A DNA stretch of 11,337 nucleotides from Larix sibirica (taxonomy: Eukaryota; Streptophyta; Pinopsida; Pinales; Pinaceae). The notes beneath the pieces were generated by a model, which worked only from the letters and a program-made list of their open reading frames with translations, ran no database searches and was not told the DNA's origin. Position numbers and translations under genes: made by a program. Every line of letters begins with the position of its first letter. The stretch's first letter is position 1. Below, piece by piece: positions 1-8,560 of this stretch. The stretch is taken from positions 1 through 11,337 of the forward strand of contig NWUY0303899797.1 in the NCBI GenBank assembly GCA_004151065.3, given 5' to 3'.

Positions 1-186
1 GCTTCGTTAGGAGTTTTGCCTAAACGGAGGAGTCGGGATCAGGTGACAGCACCTGACTCTTTGCTTGCCCCCAAGGCCACACATTCCCAAAGCAGCTTCG
101 AAAGATTTCCACTGCTGTGTGCACATCGGCGGGCAACAGTTAGCTTCAGGAGTAGACGATGGAATTGTAATCACGAGATTTTTTAA
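1..186. other. GC-richer segment cut by the left edge; possible exon tail or transposable element end
   Basis: This segment is visibly richer in G and C than the AT-rich DNA that follows. On the plus strand one frame is open from base 1 to a TAA at 184-186 (61 codons, no start visible), with an Arg- and Ser-rich translation that I do not recognise. On the minus strand a 77-codon frame runs from an ATG at 240 to a stop at 7-9. Neither frame has a recognisable domain or a clear splice site. An alternative reading is the end of an LTR: on the minus strand the sequence starting at base 48 reads TGTCACCTGATCCCGAC, which has the TGTCAC form common at plant LTR starts and would continue leftward out of the window. 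The base composition break is seen directly. Exon or LTR identity is inference. Confidence 0.25.
30..59. repeat. Bulged inverted repeat (hairpin)
   Basis: TCAGGTG (39-45) and CACCTGA (50-56) are perfect complements around a 4-base loop, ACAG. The stem continues as GAGTC (30-34) against GACTC (55-59), with the five bases GGGAT bulged out on the left arm. No function can be assigned. Confidence 0.55.
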
Positions 187-1255
187 AGAGAACAATGAGT
201 CCACCAAGATTGATAAATGACAAATTCCTATGTCCTCCATTGTTTTTCCCTTTTATGAAATGTTGCAACTTGCAATGTGTTTTCAGAAAATATTTACTGC
301 TTGATTTTTCAACGTGACATTACTCTCTAGCGAAATCGACCTTAAATGAGGTGGCTTGAAACCAAAATTTATGCAGATATTTTTTCTTAAATTCAACACC
401 AGTGGACACAAATCAAGAGTATTAAATGTTCTTTTCTCTAAATTATCCTAGTTTTCTGCTATCAATCCTCCACGTAGAGTACAGTACGGTTCAATAACCT
501 AGACTTACAAGTTACGAGTCAAAGCTCCACCAGAAGCTCATCCAATGCCCGTCACAAAATTGGCCAAATATTTATCACTGTGAAGCTCAAGAAACAGATT
601 GAACCCTAAGGCTTCAAGTTCAAATTGAAATCAGAAAAGAACATTTAAATTCCACTGACAACTCGTCGTAGAGAACATGAAGCGTAATAAAATGCAAAAC
701 ATGCAAAAGATCATGATTTTGAATGATGAATGATAAAACAATTGAATAGGAAAATGTGGCCAAGGAGAGAGTCTTCTAGGGAAGTGCATCTTGCCTAATC
801 TGGCAAAAATCCTAACACGTGCACCTTTCTAAAATAAGAAAGGCATGCAAAGGTTGGCATCATTTATAAAACTAGAAATTGACTAACAAACCATGCAAAA
901 AGCAAAATCCAAGACCGAACACATAAAACTTTCTATTTGCAATCAACCTTTGAATCAAAGCTATTCCAGACTGCATGAAACTAACCCTAGACAATTTCTA
1001 CAAACCACCAACTTCATCTCGGCACACCGTATGACAAAAGAGCAATTCCAGATTACCAATCATAAATTTTCAAAGAATATCGAACATAAAACCATTGGGT
1101 TTTTCAAGAACCAATCAGTTGAAACCAAAACCCCAAATTTAAAAAAACAATATACCTTTGACAATGAAAAAGCGTATTTAAATTTCCAATTAATGTAAAT
1201 AATAAAAGCAAAATAGAACAGAGATTATTTAAGCCATAAAATAGCATAAAAGAAT
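187..1255. other. AT-rich non-coding stretch, no gene seen
   Basis: Frames are short and of low complexity. The longest (893-1198, plus strand, 101 codons) has a Lys-, Asn- and Gln-heavy translation expected from A-rich DNA and no recognisable domain. A 19-base string at 847-865 (GCAAAGGTTGGCATCATTT) recurs at 4673-4691 with one mismatch, so it may be a small dispersed repeat. Nothing else was recognised. Confidence 0.6.
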
Positions 1256-1315
1256 TGTAACAGACCCATGATTAAGTGAGGAATTTTTAGTTAACAAATT
1301 AAATCTCCAGCATTG

Positions 1316-1349
1316 CTTCTTTAGGCCATCGAATAGCGCCCTAAAGAAG
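1316..1349. repeat. Inverted repeat with 10-bp perfect arms
   Basis: CTTCTTTAGG (1316-1325) is the reverse complement of CCTAAAGAAG (1340-1349), separated by 14 bases. It could form a stable stem-loop in RNA. It lies just inside the LTR-like start at 1256. Confidence 0.6.
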
Positions 1350-1361
1350 TTACACCTCTTC

Positions 1362-1381
1362 GGCCTTCTAAATGAGAAGCC
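1362..1381. repeat. Short imperfect hairpin
   Basis: GGCCTTCT (1362-1369) pairs with AGAAGCC (1375-1381) if one C is bulged, over a 5-base loop. It sits 12 bases after the previous hairpin, so the two could fold as a pair. Confidence 0.45.
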
Positions 1382-1663
1382 ACTGGGCATCATACTAAAA
1401 AGCTTGTTAACTAGCCACTTCAGCCTTGCATATTGATGTAAGGAATCTATGGCACTCTAGTTACCAATGCCTTATCCACATGGACACTATTGATTTATAT
1501 AGTTTTCTACAAAACCCTTAATGCTATATTTTAATTAAATTTCATCATGTACAAGCAATACAAAATCAGAAGCTACTTTGCAGGCTGTGGAAAAAACCAT
1601 CCCATGTGCTTACCACCTTTAAGGAATCAGTGAGAACCACGAAGCTCAATTGGTACAAAATTC

Positions 1664-1755
1664 AGTGGCCACTTCCTCTAGTATGACAGTGGCATCTTCA
1701 ACTTAATTTAGTGGCCACTTCCTCTAGCATGACAGTGGCATCTTCAAGTTCATGT
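1664..1755. repeat. Tandem duplication, 46-bp unit, two copies
   Basis: Copy 1 is 1664-1709 and copy 2 is 1710-1755. They differ at only a handful of positions, for example CTAGTATG against CTAGCATG. Each copy begins with the perfect 10-bp palindrome AGTGGCCACT. No frame or known element spans it, so it reads as a local duplication in non-coding DNA. Confidence 0.85.
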
Positions 1756-2040
1756 TTTTAACACAGAAACTAGAACATAAGCCTCCAAATTCAATCACTG
1801 AAGTCAAAATATTCCATTAGGTAGAGAAAGTGCCAAGGAGAAACTTCATTACCTTTACCTTCTACATTGGATGTAAATTCTGGCCTAGCTACTCCAAGCT
1901 AAGACTACATATGGAATGGATACAACAAATATTTGAAATGGATAAAGACGTATTCAACAACAACAAAAAAGAACAAATGGCTAGTAGCTACCGTAGGCAA
2001 ACTAGAATTTCTTGCTTCACAGACGGATTGACAGACATAT

Positions 2041-2110
2041 TTTCTTTTAAAATTGCTAAATTTGATTGAAATGTTTTTCTTTTAAAAGAGCTAAATTTGA
2101 TTGAAATGTG
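2041..2110. repeat. Tandem duplication, 35-bp unit, two copies
   Basis: Copy 1 (2041-2075) and copy 2 (2076-2110) share TTTCTTTTAAAA and GCTAAATTTGATTGAAATGT, differing mainly at AATTGC against AAGAGC. The high identity suggests a fairly recent slippage or local duplication event. Confidence 0.85.
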
Positions 2111-2203
2111 CATCTATTCAATACTATAAATATTCCCCAAATTTCTGCCAGAAAGCCTGAATACATTTTATGAAAACAATTATTTGATATCAGCGTATAC
2201 ATT

Positions 2204-2290
2204 TGATAAGGGAAGACAGACTCTTGTATCTGTAACTACAGCATGTCACGGGTTCAATCCTCAACCTGACGAGAAGACTCTATTTTGTTT
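2204..2290 (+). mobile_element. tRNA-like sequence, possible SINE head
   Basis: GGGTTCAATCC at about 2250-2260 matches the pol III B box (GGTTCRANNCC). About 20-35 bases upstream, CAGACTCTTGTATCTG resembles a tRNA anticodon arm, with CAGA and TCTG pairing. The A box region upstream is degenerate and there is no intact cloverleaf, so a functional tRNA gene is unlikely. A decayed tRNA-derived SINE is the best reading. No poly-A or poly-T tail or target site duplication was identified, so the limits are approximate. Confidence 0.33.
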
Positions 2291-2334
2291 CTAAAAAGTC
2301 TTGCATTCACTAGGTCTTTCCATTAAAAAATCTG

Positions 2335-2361
2335 ATAGATCCATCTTAATCGTGGATCTAT
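2335..2361. repeat. Perfect 9-bp inverted repeat
   Basis: ATAGATCCA (2335-2343) and TGGATCTAT (2353-2361) are exact complements around a 9-base loop. No surrounding gene gives it a role. It could be the end of a small element or a chance hairpin. Confidence 0.6.
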
Positions 2362-2846
2362 GAAGCAGCAAGAGGTCCAATTTCTTAAGGTGCAAATTCC
2401 TTTAGCTTAAACATTTTACACATTGAGAGAAAAATTCACACCTGAAGAAAATTTGAGCCCTCTTGGTGCTTGCTAAATCTAGGTTTAAAATAATTCTTTG
2501 TTGGTTATAATGAGAATCTATCCTAGTAGAATTCCAAGAAATACATTGCCAAATGGATAGATGACAGTTCTTTGGTCATTATTCCATGATAAAGGTATGC
2601 ATGCCTCAAGTGTTGTGTACCTAGGAGTGCTTGATATTTTATGCTAGTTCTCCATGTTCAAATTTGTTATCTTGGCCTCTAAACCTACATTCAACGATGT
2701 ATTATTGATTGTGATGTGATTGTGAAAAGGTGGTTTGTATACAATCCCATGTCCATGTCAAGATAGAAATGGAGTATATGACGCTATCTCAAGAAGGGTG
2801 AACATGAGATTATGACTTTTTTTCATGACCAAACCACCATGAAGGG
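2362..2846. other. AT-rich non-coding stretch, nothing recognised
   Basis: There is no long frame, tRNA-like box or clear repeat in this interval. It reads as ordinary intergenic or intronic plant DNA. Confidence 0.5.
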
Positions 2847-2940
2847 AACATATTTTCTGCATATTAATAAACAAGGTGAAAACAATTCCCATTCAAACAT
2901 ATTTTCTGCATATTAAAAAACAAGGTGAAAATCATCCCCG
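2847..2940. repeat. Tandem duplication, 49-bp unit, two copies
   Basis: AACATATTTTCTGCATATTA begins copy 1 at 2847 and copy 2 at 2896. The first 36 bases are identical except for one T/A change, then identity falls off (CAATTCCC against TCATCCCC). The uneven decay along the unit suggests that the right ends of the copies are older or were not fully duplicated. Confidence 0.8.
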
Positions 2941-3591
2941 TCCTCATTTTAGATCCCTAGTAGTCTAATAAGATTACTTTCTTGAACTTGGCTTCACTAG
3001 TCCAAGTTTGACTCTCAAAGTAAGGATGCCTTTGCAAGCTAAAACTGGAAATCCTCAGAGTGGCATGTTACAGACATAATCCATTAATTCCAAGTCTCCA
3101 AGCCAGATTCAAGAATTGAAATTAAAAATCTATTCTATTAAACAATTGTTGTCAATATGTTTTCGTAACCACTCAGACGGGCCACAGACCAATTCTGATC
3201 CGGTCAGAGATGGTTCTCATAACATTGCAATATTGATGCACATATATTACGACTATCAATCTGATCGCTGCACTCTAAACAAAGAAAGTAGTGGATCCCT
3301 CAGCTGTGTAAATATTTAAAGAGTGAAGCTGGCTCCTAAGTACTCTTAGCCTTTTGTAAACATCAGTTGAATGTGTAAAACTAGATACCAGTCACAGGGA
3401 TGAGAAGAACCTTGTCTCTGCTGCTGATTACACAATGGAAAACAATACTGAAATAATTATCAGACTGATTCAAACTTCATATACTTCCACTTTCAATCCA
3501 TCCACTTAAAATCATGAAATTGAAGTGTAGTGTTTTCTGGATACTCGGTTTTAAAGAAATATTTTAGCTTAAATCTCCCATGCTTCATAAA
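2941..3591. other. AT-rich non-coding stretch, nothing recognised
   Basis: Only short frames are present, the longest being 67 codons at 3116-3319 on the plus strand with no recognisable motif. No repeat, RNA gene or regulatory site could be supported. Confidence 0.5.
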
Positions 3592-3644
3592 ACATTATTG
3601 ATCAACTTTTCCTGCTTACATTATTGATAATTTTTTCCTGTTTT
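3592..3644. repeat. Imperfect tandem duplication, about 26-bp unit
   Basis: ACATTATTGATCAACTTTTC at 3592 is followed at 3618 by ACATTATTGATAATTTTTTC, and both run on into CCTG. The copies have diverged at several sites and by one base in length. Confidence 0.65.
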
Positions 3645-3874
3645 CTGGCCATTCTGCTAATATGCATGGATTGTGAAATATGTGGTAAGTTGATTTTCTT
3701 TGTCTACAGCCTTGCCATATTTGATGGGCACAAAATTTGCATCAAATTCTTCATTCTTCTTCCCGAAATTGATTAGCACACTACTTTGTTGAAATTAGTT
3801 TCCTTTCCTTTTTTCCTATTTTTGACTCACACTACACCTAAGTGGAATTACCTGTTCTTTTTCTTTCTCCATAT

Positions 3875-4064
3875 AGGTTTTAATCGGACATCCTTATCTC
3901 TATATTGGAGTTTCCACTCATTCAAGGGTCATGGAACCAATTCAACCATTGACTTCACTCCATGCCCCAATATAAGCTCGGAGATCTTAATGATGCATAC
4001 AGGAGAAACGAAGTTCTTCCCAGTACTCTTCATCTCTAGATGTTGGGTATTTTTAGAATATTGA
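3875..4064 (+). other. Candidate splice acceptor followed by an open stretch (possible last exon)
   Basis: A pyrimidine-rich run ends in TTTCTTTCTCCATATAG with the AG at 3875-3876, a good plant 3' splice site. After it, one frame stays open for about 60 codons to the TGA at 4062-4064. Another frame is open for 32 codons to the TAA at 3973-3975. Neither translation is recognised, no branch point was demonstrated, and no upstream exon was found. T-rich introns and intergenic DNA often contain such sites by chance, so this is a weak call. Confidence 0.15.
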
Positions 4065-4102
4065 ACATTTTGTGAAAGTTTGGAGAATTCCTCAATAGAT
4101 TT

Positions 4103-4241
4103 ATTTTGTTATTGTTGTTAACATGAAGTTAGTCAAATACCCAATATATTTACAATAACTAATTAAGCTAATATTTTGTTATGTTGTTAACATGAAGTTA
4201 GTCAAATACCCAGTATATTTACAATAACTAATTAAGCTAAT
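4103..4241. repeat. Near-perfect tandem duplication, 70-bp unit, two copies
   Basis: Copy 1 is 4103-4172 (70 bp) and copy 2 is 4173-4241 (69 bp). They differ by a single-base indel (TTATTGTTG against TTATGTTG) and one substitution (CCCAATAT against CCCAGTAT). The junction is AAGCTAAT followed by ATTTTGTT. This is the best preserved and probably the youngest duplication in the window. Confidence 0.93.
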
Positions 4242-4446
4242 CTTTCAGATGCACTTCTGAGATTCCAGTTCAGAGAATAATACACCCACTGCTACCACAT
4301 CCACATCCATCCCTAGACTAAGCTTCGACCTTCCCTCTTGAGCAAGCTACCGGTGTGGAAGAGGACCAATAGTTTCATTTACTCTCTTGTACTCACAAAC
4401 ACATAAACCATTACCAGATTCTGCTTGATTCATAAAATTGTGTAAC

Positions 4447-4495
4447 TACTCCACCAATTCCTCCATACAATAGGGATGTACTCCACCAATTCCTC
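4447..4495. repeat. 17-bp direct repeat
   Basis: TACTCCACCAATTCCTC occurs exactly at 4447-4463 and 4479-4495, separated by 15 bases that are not repeated. It resembles the other short duplications in the window but is shorter. Confidence 0.75.
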
Positions 4496-5951
4496 ACTTC
4501 CTTTGCTGAAAGTTGGGCTTGGAGCAGGCCAATCAATCGCTATATCTCCTCCACTCACCTCCAACGTGAACGACATAGAAATAAAAAGCTTTTTGTGACG
4601 ATTCTTTACACCAAAAGCAATGCAATCAAATCAGAAACTCGATCACAAGATGAGAAGGTGCACAACGCAAAGGCAAAGATTGGCATCATTTTGGTTACTG
4701 TCCATAACACTAAGTATCATAAATACAACGCGAATAAATGGAACCACTGAGAGCCAATATTCTTGGTAATTGGGGGACTGTCCATTTCTTGACTAAAGAG
4801 ATATTGAGGCATATCCTGTAAGTGGGCATTGAAGAAAAATGAAACCCACAGATACCCGAATTCTTCAGAGTACAAAAATGACAAGATTATGGATGCCAAT
4901 AGTATTAAATTGTGGGTGCAACTGATGGTTCCATGCGGATTGATCCTATGCGCTCTCAAATGAAGGTTCGATCGACACCCACAAACAATTAAATCAAAAC
5001 AAAACATGCAATCTTATTACAGTGAACTCTCGCTGACCTTTCAGAAAGATTTCCTGCTCTATCAAAACAAATTCTAAATTTCCATACAAAATTCATGCTA
5101 AATTTCAGAGACTCAGCTAATACGCTCAAACCAACTCATCACATCATTTTATTTTTCTTTAGTAGTTCTGAAATATCATTGGTTCTCTTAAACAAAGGAG
5201 TTTGTATATTAGGTTTTTTTGCTTTCTCTCTTTTCCACAGTCAACCCATAAGACTACAAACTGACATGATTAACATGAACTCTGCCATTAAAGCAACAGG
5301 CAAATCGGTGGAACGCTGGTTCTAATCTATGTGGGCATGATAAGGTACCTCGATTGAAGCAAAAAGCACAGAATTTAAATGCATGTAATGTATAAATTGG
5401 AGATCTTTGAGAAAAATGAATGGGCACCTGGTCGTAGGGAAGACAGCCTTGGTCTTTCATTTGGTTCATGGAAAAAAGGAAGCTACTTAAGATACGATGG
5501 TAGGGAGAGCCTTTCATTTGGCAACAGACTGAAGTTATATGTTTTTTTATTTAACTAATCTAATGTGCAAGTAACCCTTAGCACATCCATCATACATGTC
5601 ATTCACTCACTCCATATATTTTTCAATCAAACACTCCCATATTCTGCAAATATTCCACTTTTCACATTGCATGTCATGAATCCTTGCCTCATTTTCTTTG
5701 TGGTTGGGCACACACATTTCAAGGGAATTAATATATTTTTCTCCATACTCAAAAACCTAGCAGGATTCTGATTTTGATGATCATTGCATGAGCCCATCTT
5801 CTGGAATGCCTTCATGAATTTGAAATAATAGTCTCCATGTGGGATATTATACTAAGATTGGCTTGATAATGGTTTTCCATGCACCCACACTTCTAAGGAA
5901 ATGAGAGCTCCCTGATCTTGCTCTATAATTGTATGCTTTTGTGGATAAACT
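4496..5951. other. Non-coding stretch between duplications and the LTR
   Basis: Frames of up to 96 codons occur on both strands but have no recognisable domains and look like chance frames in AT-rich DNA. A degenerate duplication is visible near 5434-5521: GTAGGGA at 5434 and 5500, and CTTTCATTTGG at 5454 and 5511, with the two spacings differing by 9 bases. Nothing else was supported. Confidence 0.5.
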
Positions 5952-6724
5952 TGTCACAGGCCCAACGGATAGCTCAATTTTTCGCTTTCCATTGAGTCGT
6001 GCGGCACTACCCAAGGCTTCACCAAGGGCATGACCATCTTGGTTACTAGCCTGGCAGACTACGCCTAACCATGCGGAACCCCTAACACTTATCTCTAACA
6101 GATTCTATACTTAGCCATTCTTACATGCATGCACATCTAACAGTACAAAAGCCAAATACAGTACAAGAGATAAATGTAAGTGTGGGCGGCACTCCTAACT
6201 CGGACGTGCCTAATACCCAAGTATCATATATATCAAGACTTGTTACAGCAACGGAGGATGCCACATTCTGGCAACTCATCCGAGAGTGTGCCCAACCAAC
6301 AACACTCAAGATACAATCAAATCCCAACTCTGATTGTCCCCGTCGCATACGCATGTTTGCCTGCTCGCAACGCCCATGCCAAGTCTCATCGCAAGCTACA
6401 ATCTGTCACAACCTGTTGAATCCTGCACCGTCATGTCGTCGTCTCCAATACGCTCAAAGACTTACTCCAACTGCCTGTGCTAAACACTTTTTCCCAACAC
6501 TGAGCTATGCTAAGCCTCTTGTCAAGCTTTTGCTTGACTTGCCGAAGTCTGCATACTCGCCTGCTCCAGCGTGCCTTCACGGCATGCTACCCAATGGCAG
6601 TGTCATTAGGAAACTCCCTGCGCCTCCGCACCACATCTGCATCAATCTGTCGTTCTGAGGAACCAGCGCTTCACACATCCAAGAAACACGCCCCACGCTG
6701 CCCAAAAATCTCTTCTCTGGGAAC

Positions 6725-7137
6725 TCGCTTTGGAAGCTCCGACGGTCCAACTCTGTTTGGAAGCTCGCAGTCCAACTTGCTTTGGAAGCCTGCGGCACAA
6801 CTCCGTTTGGAAGCTCGCGGTCCAACTCGCTTCGAAACCCTGTGGCACAACTCAATTTGGAAGCTCGCAGTCCAACTCACTTCGGAAGCCTGCAACAACT
6901 CCGTTTGGAAGCTCACGGTCCAACTCGCTTTGGAAGCTTGCAACTCTATTCGGAAGCCCATAGTGCAACTCGCTTCGAAAGCCCGTGACACAACTCTATT
7001 TAGAAGCCCGCAGTGCAACTCGCTTCGGAAGCCTGCGGTGCAACTCTATATGGAAGCCCGCGATGCAACTCGCTTCGGAAGCCTCTCCAACGAACTCGAC
7101 TTTGAAGCTCGTCCGCGAACTCGGTTTGGAAGCTTAT
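6725..7137. repeat. Minisatellite, about 25-bp unit, about 16 copies
   Basis: Units of about 25 bp run head to tail, each with a GGAAGC-type core and most ending in CAAC, for example TCCGTTTGGAAGCTCG followed by CGGTCCAAC. Two unit types partly alternate: one begins TCGCTTCGGAAGCC and ends in (G/C)(T/A)GCAAC or CACAAC, and the other begins TCCGTTTGGAAGCTCG and ends GTCCAAC. This gives a partial 50-bp higher-order period. Some units are shortened to 20-23 bp. Many differences between units are CG against TG or CA, as expected from decay of methylated CpG. Because 25 is not divisible by 3, the same repeat is read in all three frames in turn, which creates long repetitive pseudo-frames on both strands. 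The array lies inside the probable LTR. Confidence 0.9.
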
Positions 7138-7183
7138 GTTCTGTGCGTCCTGTTGCCCCAGCAAACCCTCCTGCAGAGCACGC

Positions 7184-7215
7184 ACCTCCCAAAGGGAGGT
7201 CGCCTCTTACAGAGG
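7184..7215. repeat. Two adjacent perfect hairpins in the LTR
   Basis: ACCTCCC (7184-7190) and GGGAGGT (7194-7200) pair around the loop AAA. Two bases later CCTCT (7203-7207) and AGAGG (7211-7215) pair around TAC. They sit between the minisatellite and the TATA-like box. If the LTR is transcribed from the minus strand, they would fall about 35 to 70 bases after the expected start, a position where some retroelement leaders carry structured RNA. That functional reading is speculative. Confidence 0.6.
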
Positions 7216-7278
7216 TCAGATCGATGATAGTAGAGATGTGTTCTATGCCTTCTTGATTTTGGCCAAGTGCCTTAGCAC

Positions 7279-7286
7279 TATTTATA
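7279..7286. promoter_or_regulatory. TATA-like box of the LTR
   Basis: TATTTATA on the plus strand is TATAAATA on the minus strand, a perfect plant TATA form in the minus direction and an acceptable one in the plus direction. With plus orientation, transcription would start near 7310-7320, leaving a U3 of about 1.36 kb and an R-U5 of about 380 bp. With minus orientation it would start near 7250. Orientation cannot be settled from this site alone. Confidence 0.4.
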
Positions 7287-7694
7287 CGTGCGCCCGCCCA
7301 CCAAACGATCAGCACAAAGCCAAGCCGACTCACCAACTAGTCACAAGTCAACTGGGCACCCATCAAGCCGACGCCCAACTACACCTTTCCTTGGGCGCAG
7401 TTCTGCTAGAGCGCCCACTTTGCAACTTCTACCTGCCGTGTTCGTTAAGCAAGCGCCCAACTCATGTTGGGACTTCCGTCGCATGGGTTCCCGCGCTCTT
7501 GGAGCTTCTAAACTCGAGATGCCCCACTAACTATCCGCACATCACCAATGCCGCCAAATGGTGCCGATGCCCACGTCTAGCTGCAAGGTACCCAACACTT
7601 AAGCATTTTTGGCTAAGTGCCCACCTTCGCATGGTCCGACGGGACGTTTCTCTAAGCACTCAGGGAATCCCAACTTTTGGGCCACGGAAGCCCA

Positions 7695-8448
7695 TAAAAA
7701 AACTATCTATAGAAGTCAATTTATTGATGTACAAATTGGAAGTTTGTTCATACAGAATAAAGACTGATACATGTTACCCACTATTTGTATAGGGAGTTCA
7801 CTTAGTTTTTCAAAGGAGTTTTCAGCTAATCTAGGCATAGAGGACGTATGCTAGGAAATCTATGTGGATGAGAGTCATGAGACAATACTGAGAGAATCTT
7901 AAAGATGTTCCAGAGCTTTAGAGAAGCTAATTAAGGAGATACTTAGAGGAAGCTTTGATGTATTTCTTTAAGGATTTGGGTTTCTTGTTTATAGACCTAT
8001 TACCATGAATCATGGCAGCGGCTACATATCCGTTCTGGGAACAAAGTACCAGTTTACACACCATGTTGAAACCCGTTCAACACATTTGTGGCAAGAATTG
8101 ACATGTACAAAAGGCTCTGGATTCTTTGAGGCTGATTTTAGTCTTAACATAGGTGCCAATTTGGGGAGTTTTTGAAACTTTATACAGAACAATAAAGAAG
8201 AGTAGATATAGTAGGTCCATCTTCCAGGAGCACCCAATTCGATGAGAAGCAAATCTCAAGTCACAATTGCACAAAATGGAAATCCGTCGTGCTGATTTTC
8301 AATTATGTAGCTATTTTTTTAAGACCTTAAAACAGAGTTTGGAGAAAGTTTCCATTGGTTATTGGTGCACAGACCTGAAACCCCTCCTTCATATATGCCT
8401 TCTTGTTTCCTGAAGGATAAAATTCAAGTCTAAGATCAGCAGAACACA
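7695..8448. other. AT-rich non-coding stretch right of the LTR
   Basis: No retrotransposon internal sequence begins here. The first bases after the LTR are an A-run and then ordinary AT-rich DNA. A 76-codon minus-strand frame at 8022-8252 has no recognisable domain and no supporting splice sites. Confidence 0.5.
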
Positions 8449-8560
8449 CAAGGGTGCTTTAGTTGGTTAAGTTATCCTCACCTCATGGGAAACACGAAGG
8501 GCATTTCACTTCAGACAACTCTCGAATAAGAGAGAAATGCGGTGGTCCTATATTTGTATT
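8449..8560 (+). mobile_element. Weak tRNA-like or SINE-like trace
   Basis: GTGCTTTAGTTGGTTAAG at about 8454-8471 closely resembles the D-arm and A box of many tRNAs (TAGCTCAGTTGGTTAGAG). A matching B box is not seen at the expected distance; CATGGGAAACACG is too divergent. It may be a decayed tRNA-derived SINE, or a chance match. The right limit is arbitrary. Confidence 0.22.

Larger units (their letters stand above)
1256..1500 (+). mobile_element. Possible LTR start or LTR relic (boundaries uncertain)
   Basis: The block opens with TGTAACAGACCC at 1256, a form typical of plant Gypsy-type LTR ends and similar in layout to the TGTCACAGGCCC at 5952. It is followed by a TTTAGTTAACAAATTAAAT stretch and two hairpins, so it stands out from the flanks. 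No primer-binding site, polypurine tract or convincing right end was found. The only downstream CA followed by the same five bases as the left flank (AGAAT) is at 3110-3116, which could easily be chance. The right limit given here is only where the distinctive sequence fades. Confidence 0.22.
5952..7694 (+). mobile_element. Probable solo LTR of a plant LTR retrotransposon (Gypsy-like ends)
   Basis: This block is GC- and CpG-richer than the AT-rich DNA on both sides, and the change is abrupt. It begins TGTCACAGGCCC and ends GGAAGCCCA, giving the TG...CA termini of LTRs. The left flank reads TAAACT just before the TG, and the right flank reads TAAAAAAACT just after the CA. This would fit a short target site duplication in which the A-run of one copy later expanded. 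No primer-binding site follows the right end, no polypurine tract precedes the left end, and no gag, protease, reverse transcriptase or integrase is present on either side, so a solo LTR is the best reading. The plus orientation is favoured by the TGTCACA start and by placing the minisatellite in a long U3, but the minus orientation is not excluded. Several overlapping open frames inside it are by-products of low stop density and a repeat whose period is not a multiple of three. The many surviving CpG sites suggest moderate age. Confidence 0.55.

Noticed and set aside
590-615. GGGTTCAATCT on the minus strand, a possible tRNA B box
   Set aside because: No acceptable A box or cloverleaf at the right distance upstream on that strand.
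718-800. ATGATGA as box C of a C/D snoRNA
   Set aside because: No CTGA box D with terminal pairing stem at a suitable distance.
893-1198. 101-codon plus-strand frame
   Set aside because: Lys-, Asn- and Gln-rich translation typical of A-rich non-coding DNA; no motif, splice sites or codon signal.
4717-5007. 96-codon minus-strand frame
   Set aside because: No recognisable domain or flanking splice signals. The length is not surprising across 11 kb and six frames.
6125-7792. Three overlapping plus-strand open frames of 177, 249 and 218 codons
   Set aside because: They lie inside the probable LTR and are explained by higher GC content and by a 25-bp repeat read in shifting frames. They show no domain, and the repetitive peptides appear on both strands.
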